From NCBI GenBank assembly GCA_016183945.1, contig JACPDP010000072.1, positions 1 to 18,573 on the forward strand: DNA of 18,573 nucleotides. The letters are read 5' to 3'. Within the stretch, counting starts at the first letter, position 1, and the number at the start of each line of letters is the position of its first letter. A model generated the notes under the pieces. The model did not search any database, was not told the DNA's origin, and saw nothing but the letters and a program-made list of their open reading frames with translations. Of the stretch, positions 15,764 through 18,573 are shown piece after piece. The position numbers and the translations under genes are program-made. Source of the stretch: Magnetospirillum sp. GTDB lineage: Bacteria; Pseudomonadota; Alphaproteobacteria; Rhodospirillales; Magnetospirillaceae.

Positions 15764-17614
15764 CTAGCGATCGAGCTGCGACACGTCCCTGACGGCGCCG
15801 CGCGCCGCGCTGGTGGTCATGGCCGCATAGGCCCTCAGCGCCTGCGACACCGGCCGCTCCCGCTCGACCGGCTTCCACGCCGCGGCTCCCTTGGCCGCCA
15901 TGATGTTGCGCCTCTCCTCCATGTCGGTATCGCTCACCCTTACGGCAATGGTCCGGGCAGGAATATCGATATCGATGATGTCACCGGTAACCACCAGCCC
16001 GATGGCGCCTCCCTCGGCCGCCTCGGGCGAGACGTGACCGATGGACAGGCCCGAGGTGCCGCCCGAGAAGCGTCCGTCGGTGATCAGCGCACAGGCCTTG
16101 CCCAGGCCCATGCTCTTCAGGTAGCTGGTGGGATACAGCATCTCCTGCATGCCCGGCCCGCCGCGCGGGCCTTCGTAGCGCACGATCACCACGTCGCCGG
16201 CCTTGACGCCGCCGCCGAGAATCTTGGCCACCGCCTCCTCCTGGCTCTCGCACACCACCGCCGGGCCGGAGAACCTGAGATTGGCGTCGTCGACGCCCGC
16301 CGTCTTGACGATGCAGCCGTCCAGCGCCAGGTTGCCGAACAGCACCGCCAGCCCGCCGTCCTTGGAGAAGGCGTGGTCAATCGAGCGGATGACCCCCGAG
16401 GCCCGGTCGAGGTCCAGCTCCGGGTAGCGGCTGGCCTGGGAAAAGGCCTCGGTGGTGCGCCTGCCGCCGGGGGCCGCCTTGTACAACTCCTGCACCCTGG
16501 CGTCACCGCTGCGGCTGACGTCCCACCGGTCGAGGCCCTCGGCCAGGGTGCGTGAATGCACGGTGGGGCCGTCGCGGTTGATCAGCCCGCCACGGTCGAG
16601 CTGGCCCAGGATGGCGAAGATGCCGCCGGCGCGGTGGATGTCCTCCATATGCACGTCGGGCACGTTGGGTGCCACCTTGCACAGGCAGGGCACGCGGCGG
16701 CTCAGCCGGTCGATGTCGGCCATGGTGAAGTCGACCCCGGCCTCGTGGGCGGCGGCCAGCAGGTGCAGCACGGTGTTGGTCGAGCCGCCCATGGCGATGT
16801 CCAGCGTCATGGCATTCTCGAAGGCGGCCAGGGTGGCGATGGAGCGCGGCAGCACCGAGGCGTCGTCCTGCTCGTACCAGCGCCGGCACAGCTCGACGGC
16901 GACGCGCCCGGCCTCCAGGAACAGCTCCTTGCGGTCGGCGTGGGTGGCGACCACGGTGCCGTTGCCGGGTAGCCCCAGGCCCAGCGCCTCGACCAGGCAG
17001 TTCATGGAATTGGCGGTGAACATGCCCGAGCACGAACCGCAGGTGGGGCAGCTCTCGCGCTCATAGGCCAGCGCCTCGTCGTCCGAGACGCCTTTGTCGG
17101 CGCCCTTGATCATGGCGTCGATGAGGTCGACGGCATGGGTCTCGCCCTTGACGGTGACGCGGCCGGCCTCCATCGGCCCGCCCGAGACGAACACCGCCGG
17201 GATGTTGAGCCGTAGCGCCGCCATCAGCATGCCGGGCGTGATCTTGTCGCAGTTGGAGATGCACACCAGCGCGTCGGCGGTATGGGCGTTGACCATGTAC
17301 TCGACCGAATCGGCGATGATCTCGCGGCTGGGCAGCGAGTACAGCATGCCGGCATGGCCCATGGCGATGCCGTCGTCGATGGCGATGGTGTTGAATTCCT
17401 TGGCGACGCCGCCGGCCCGCTCGATCTCGCGCGCCACCATCTGCCCCAGGTCCTTGAGATGGACATGGCCGGGCACGAATTGGGTGAACGAATTGGCGAT
17501 GGCGATGATCGGCTTGCCGAAATCCTCATCCCTCATGCCGGTGGCCCGCCACAAGCCGCGCGCGCCGGACATGTTGCGGCCATGGGTGGAGGTGCGGGAA
17601 CGATAGACGGGCAT
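15764..17614 (-). CDS. ilvD: Dihydroxy-acid dehydratase
   Basis: Fourth enzyme of the valine/isoleucine pathway: dehydrates 2,3-dihydroxy-acids to 2-keto acids in the cytosol using an Fe-S cluster and Mg2+. The 616-residue length equals that of E. coli IlvD. Visible Cys are C122 ([11 protein letters not shown]) and C189, C192, C195 ([12 protein letters not shown]). At the position where [2Fe-2S] dehydratases have NPCN, this protein has [10 protein letters not shown] as in E. coli, which points to the oxygen-labile [4Fe-4S] type. The C-terminal [19 protein letters not shown] block is intact. ATG 17614 is supported by the [15 protein letters not shown] start. The end lies 23 nt upstream of the hemerythrin-REC start, so co-transcription is possible. 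Confidence 0.97.
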   Translation of the reverse strand: MPVYRSRTSTHGRNMSGARGLWRATGMRDEDFGKPIIAIANSFTQFVPGHVHLKDLGQMVAREIERAGGVAKEFNTIAIDDGIAMGHAGMLYSLPSREIIADSVEYMVNAHTADALVCISNCDKITPGMLMAALRLNIPAVFVSGGPMEAGRVTVKGETHAVDLIDAMIKGADKGVSDDEALAYERESCPTCGSCSGMFTANSMNCLVEALGLGLPGNGTVVATHADRKELFLEAGRVAVELCRRWYEQDDASVLPRSIATLAAFENAMTLDIAMGGSTNTVLHLLAAAHEAGVDFTMADIDRLSRRVPCLCKVAPNVPDVHMEDIHRAGGIFAILGQLDRGGLINRDGPTVHSRTLAEGLDRWDVSRSGDARVQELYKAAPGGRRTTEAFSQASRYPELDLDRASGVIRSIDHAFSKDGGLAVLFGNLALDGCIVKTAGVDDANLRFSGPAVVCESQEEAVAKILGGGVKAGDVVIVRYEGPRGGPGMQEMLYPTSYLKSMGLGKACALITDGRFSGGTSGLSIGHVSPEAAEGGAIGLVVTGDIIDIDIPARTIAVRVSDTDMEERRNIMAAKGAAAWKPVERERPVSQALRAYAAMTTSAARGAVRDVSQLDR

Positions 17615-17709
17615 GGGCTATGACCTTCGGCAGCGAACCAGGGAGGGGAAAAGTAACTCGCCCGGCGTGGCGGAGGGAACAGTTTATGTCGAACGCAGAT
17701 GGCGGCGGT

Positions 17710-17732
17710 TGGAGCGCGGGCGTCCCGCCCGC
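17710..17732 (+). repeat. Half-copy of the scpB palindromic repeat
   Basis: These 23 nt are an exact match to the reverse complement of 4786-4808 and match 4747-4769 with one change. Only one arm is present; the second arm is missing and an unrelated hairpin follows. Confidence 0.85.
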
Positions 17733-17744
17733 TAACTATTAACG

Positions 17745-17771
17745 CTCCCGCCCCTGCCGAAGGCGGGGGAG
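17745..17771 (+). repeat. GC-rich intergenic hairpin repeat
   Basis: CTCCCGCC (17745-17752) pairs with GGCGGGGGAG (17762-17771) apart from bulged G residues, around the 9-nt loop CCTGCCGAA. It is followed by GGGTTGGGGTGGGGG. The combination looks like a known class of dispersed alphaproteobacterial repeat. There is no U-tract, so I do not call it a terminator. Confidence 0.55.
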
Positions 17772-17993
17772 GGTTGGGGTGGGGGGGCCAACAACGAGCG
17801 CAGCGAGGCGGGAGCGGTGCCGCCGGGGGGCGGCGCGTCAGAGGACACGGATGTCACGGATGGGGGCGTGCGCCGGCCCACGGATGGGGACGGGAAAAGG
17901 GACTGTTTTTTTGACCCCTTTTTTGCCCAAGGCCGATGATCATTCCCCCGTGGCCGAGCATGGGCAATCACCTGAATGATGGGAATAATAACC

Positions 17994-18023
17994 TTGACAT
18001 TGGACGGACGATGTGCCTATATG
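17994..18023 (+). promoter_or_regulatory. Predicted sigma70-type promoter for the interrupted gene
   Basis: A consensus -35 box TTGACA (17994-17999) is followed after 18 nt by TATATG (18018-18023), or after 17 nt by CTATAT. The predicted start is about 40 nt before an ATG with a good Shine-Dalgarno. The surrounding bases are more AT-rich than the rest of the window. Confidence 0.55.
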
Positions 18024-18067
18024 CCTGCGAGCTTGGCATGAGCCGGCCATCGCCATAGGAGAAGCCA

Positions 18068-18205
18068 ATGGGCGGGTTCAATTCATCGGCCATGCCGGAA
18101 CTCGATCTCGGAAAGCGCAGTCCGTCCCAGTTCTACGAGGACAATCCCGATGCCCTTGAGGGCCTCCTAGCGTTACCCCGAGCATTTTGGGCGTACTTTG
18201 GCGGG
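18068..18205 (+). pseudogene. 5' part of an unknown gene interrupted by a group II intron
   Basis: A promoter and a strong Shine-Dalgarno (AGGAGA, 18057-18062, 6 nt from the ATG) precede 46 codons starting MGGFNSSAMPELDLGKR and ending at AFWAYFGG. The peptide is acidic and polar, with no signal peptide and no domain I recognise. The frame continues to 18490, but from about 18206 it reads through the complement of group II intron sequence and becomes Arg/Pro-rich, so that part is not native protein. The remainder of the gene should reappear beyond the far end of the intron, outside the window. Because the intron lies antisense to the gene, splicing could not restore the message. Confidence 0.55.
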
Positions 18206-18240
18206 AATCGGGATAGGGGGAGGTCTTTTGACCTCTCCCC
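18206..18240 (-). ncRNA. Group II intron domain VI hairpin with branch-point A and 3' splice boundary
   Basis: On the minus strand GGGG and AGGTC pair with GACCT and CCCC around an AAAA loop (18221-18240 and 18216-18220), followed by TATCCCGATT. The A at 18214 is 7-8 nt from the predicted 3' end at 18206 or 18207, the distance expected for the branch-point adenosine. Confidence 0.55.
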
Positions 18241-18246
18241 TCCCAC

Positions 18247-18280
18247 ACCACCTGGCATGCGGGTCCGCACCAAGCGGTTC
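18247..18280 (-). ncRNA. Group II intron domain V-like hairpin
   Basis: The 34 nt fold into a 9-bp proximal stem (ACCGCTTGG with CCAGGTGGT, two G-U pairs), a 2-nt TG bulge on the 3' side, a 4-bp distal stem TGCG/CGCA and a GACC tetraloop. Length, bulge side and loop size are those of domain V. The catalytic-triad position is not a clean AGC in my alignment, and the loop is not GNRA. Confidence 0.55.
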
Positions 18281-18573
18281 GAGGAGTTGAGGTTTCCCTA
18301 TCTTCGCCGTGTTCTGTCGCGGGCGGTTGGCTTCGTCGCTGCCCAGACCGAACGGGGCTTCACCCCGCCCTACGCTGGACCGCCCCGCTCACGCGGGCAT
18401 CTGACGCAATGCCTCCCACATCGACAGGGAGCGAATATTCCTCCTCGTTCGGCCCTTCGCCCCCAAGAGGGCTACTATGGCCTCTGCTGACTTCTCGCTC
18501 CGGCTCGGCACCGTTGCCCTTTCAGGCATGAGGCGAGATCTCCCCAGGTAAGAAGGCACTCCTTCCCTGCACA

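Larger units (their letters stand above)
17615..18067. other. Repeat-rich intergenic region without a convincing gene
   Basis: Between ilvD and the next gene start I see no supported coding sequence. The short frames here are Gly/Arg/Pro-rich by-products of repeats. The stretch holds the half-palindrome at 17710, the GC-rich hairpin at 17745, three close CACGGATG copies (about 17838-17889), a stretch with T-runs around 17905-17924 (GACTGTTTTTTTGACCCC), and finally a promoter. The ilvD promoter should lie in 17620-17700, but no box pair there is convincing. Confidence 0.6.
18206..18573 (-). mobile_element. Group II intron, 3' part (continues beyond the window)
   Basis: Read on the minus strand, the segment ends in a domain V-like 34-nt hairpin and a domain VI hairpin with a bulged A and the 3' terminus CTATCCCGATT, as in bacterial group II introns. 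The segment 18471-18500 (minus: GAGAAGTCAGCAGAGGCCAT) resembles what I remember lying just upstream of the maturase gene in one intron class. Here it is only about 200 nt from domain V, leaving no room for a reverse transcriptase gene of more than 1 kb. The only minus-strand frame here is about 45 codons (from ATG near 18529 to a stop near 18395). The intron looks deleted for its ORF; the 5' end lies outside. Confidence 0.6.

Noticed and set aside
15741..15878. N-terminal extension of the hemerythrin-REC protein
   Set aside because: It overlaps the end of ilvD out of frame; the hemerythrin domain begins right at ATG 15740 (MGIHWTEMMSVG).
17699..17914. 71-codon frame upstream of ilvD (plus strand) and a 79-codon frame opposite it
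   Set aside because: Both are repeat-derived (GARASRPL-type peptide, Gly/Arg-rich) with no Shine-Dalgarno or family resemblance.
18206..18490. Continuation of the small plus-strand gene to a 140-residue protein
   Set aside because: From 18206 the frame reads the complement of group II intron domains V and VI, so the sequence is constrained by RNA structure on the other strand, not by this protein.
1..18573. CRISPR array, tRNA, rRNA, prophage or toxin-antitoxin module
   Set aside because: I found no regularly spaced direct repeats, no tRNA-like cloverleaf or rRNA segment, and no phage or toxin-antitoxin proteins. A weak toxin-antitoxin reading of the 46-codon fragment has no supporting motif.

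Overview
The window is a gene-dense, very GC-rich chromosomal segment from an alphaproteobacterium. Protein sequences and gene order (dgt-argS-SPOR-nagZ-scpAB-tatABC-serS-surE-pcm, with erpA and xth divergent from it) fit Rhodospirillales. A Magnetospirillum-like organism is my best guess from memory of the families and the hemerythrin-regulator gene; I could not run a search. No rRNA, tRNA or CRISPR array was found.

Region 1 (1-12770, all minus strand) is one long directon read from right to left: a MASE3 histidine kinase, dgt, argS, a SPOR-domain envelope protein, nagZ, an M50 membrane protease, scpA, scpB, tatA, tatB, tatC, serS, surE and the start of pcm (cut by the window edge). Many junctions are 0-10 nt or ATGA overlaps, so argS through scpB looks translationally coupled. 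A good sigma70-like promoter before serS suggests that serS-surE-pcm can also be transcribed separately. The genes serve nucleotide-pool control (dgt, surE), translation (argS, serS), peptidoglycan binding and recycling (SPOR, nagZ), chromosome condensation (scpAB), twin-arginine export (tatABC) and protein repair (pcm).

Region 2 (12771-17614) has mixed orientation: erpA (+), a secreted HEEEH-motif protein of unknown function (-), xth (+), a hemerythrin-REC fusion (-) and ilvD (-). ErpA is an Fe-S carrier and IlvD an Fe-S enzyme. The hemerythrin-REC protein keeps all seven di-iron ligands and the full receiver active site, but has no DNA-binding output domain.

Region 3 (17615-18573) is accessory in character: an intergenic stretch with several palindromic repeats, then a promoter, a strong ribosome binding site and the first 46 codons of an unknown gene. 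That gene runs into the 3' end of a group II intron lying on the opposite strand. The intron has recognisable domain V and VI hairpins, and the part inside the window seems to lack its maturase gene.

The most unusual points are a dispersed palindromic repeat built in frame into the N-terminus of scpB (with an exact 23-nt half-copy upstream of ilvD), the intron-interrupted small gene, the hemerythrin-REC fusion and the HEEEH secreted protein. I saw no clear new multi-gene system such as a defence island.
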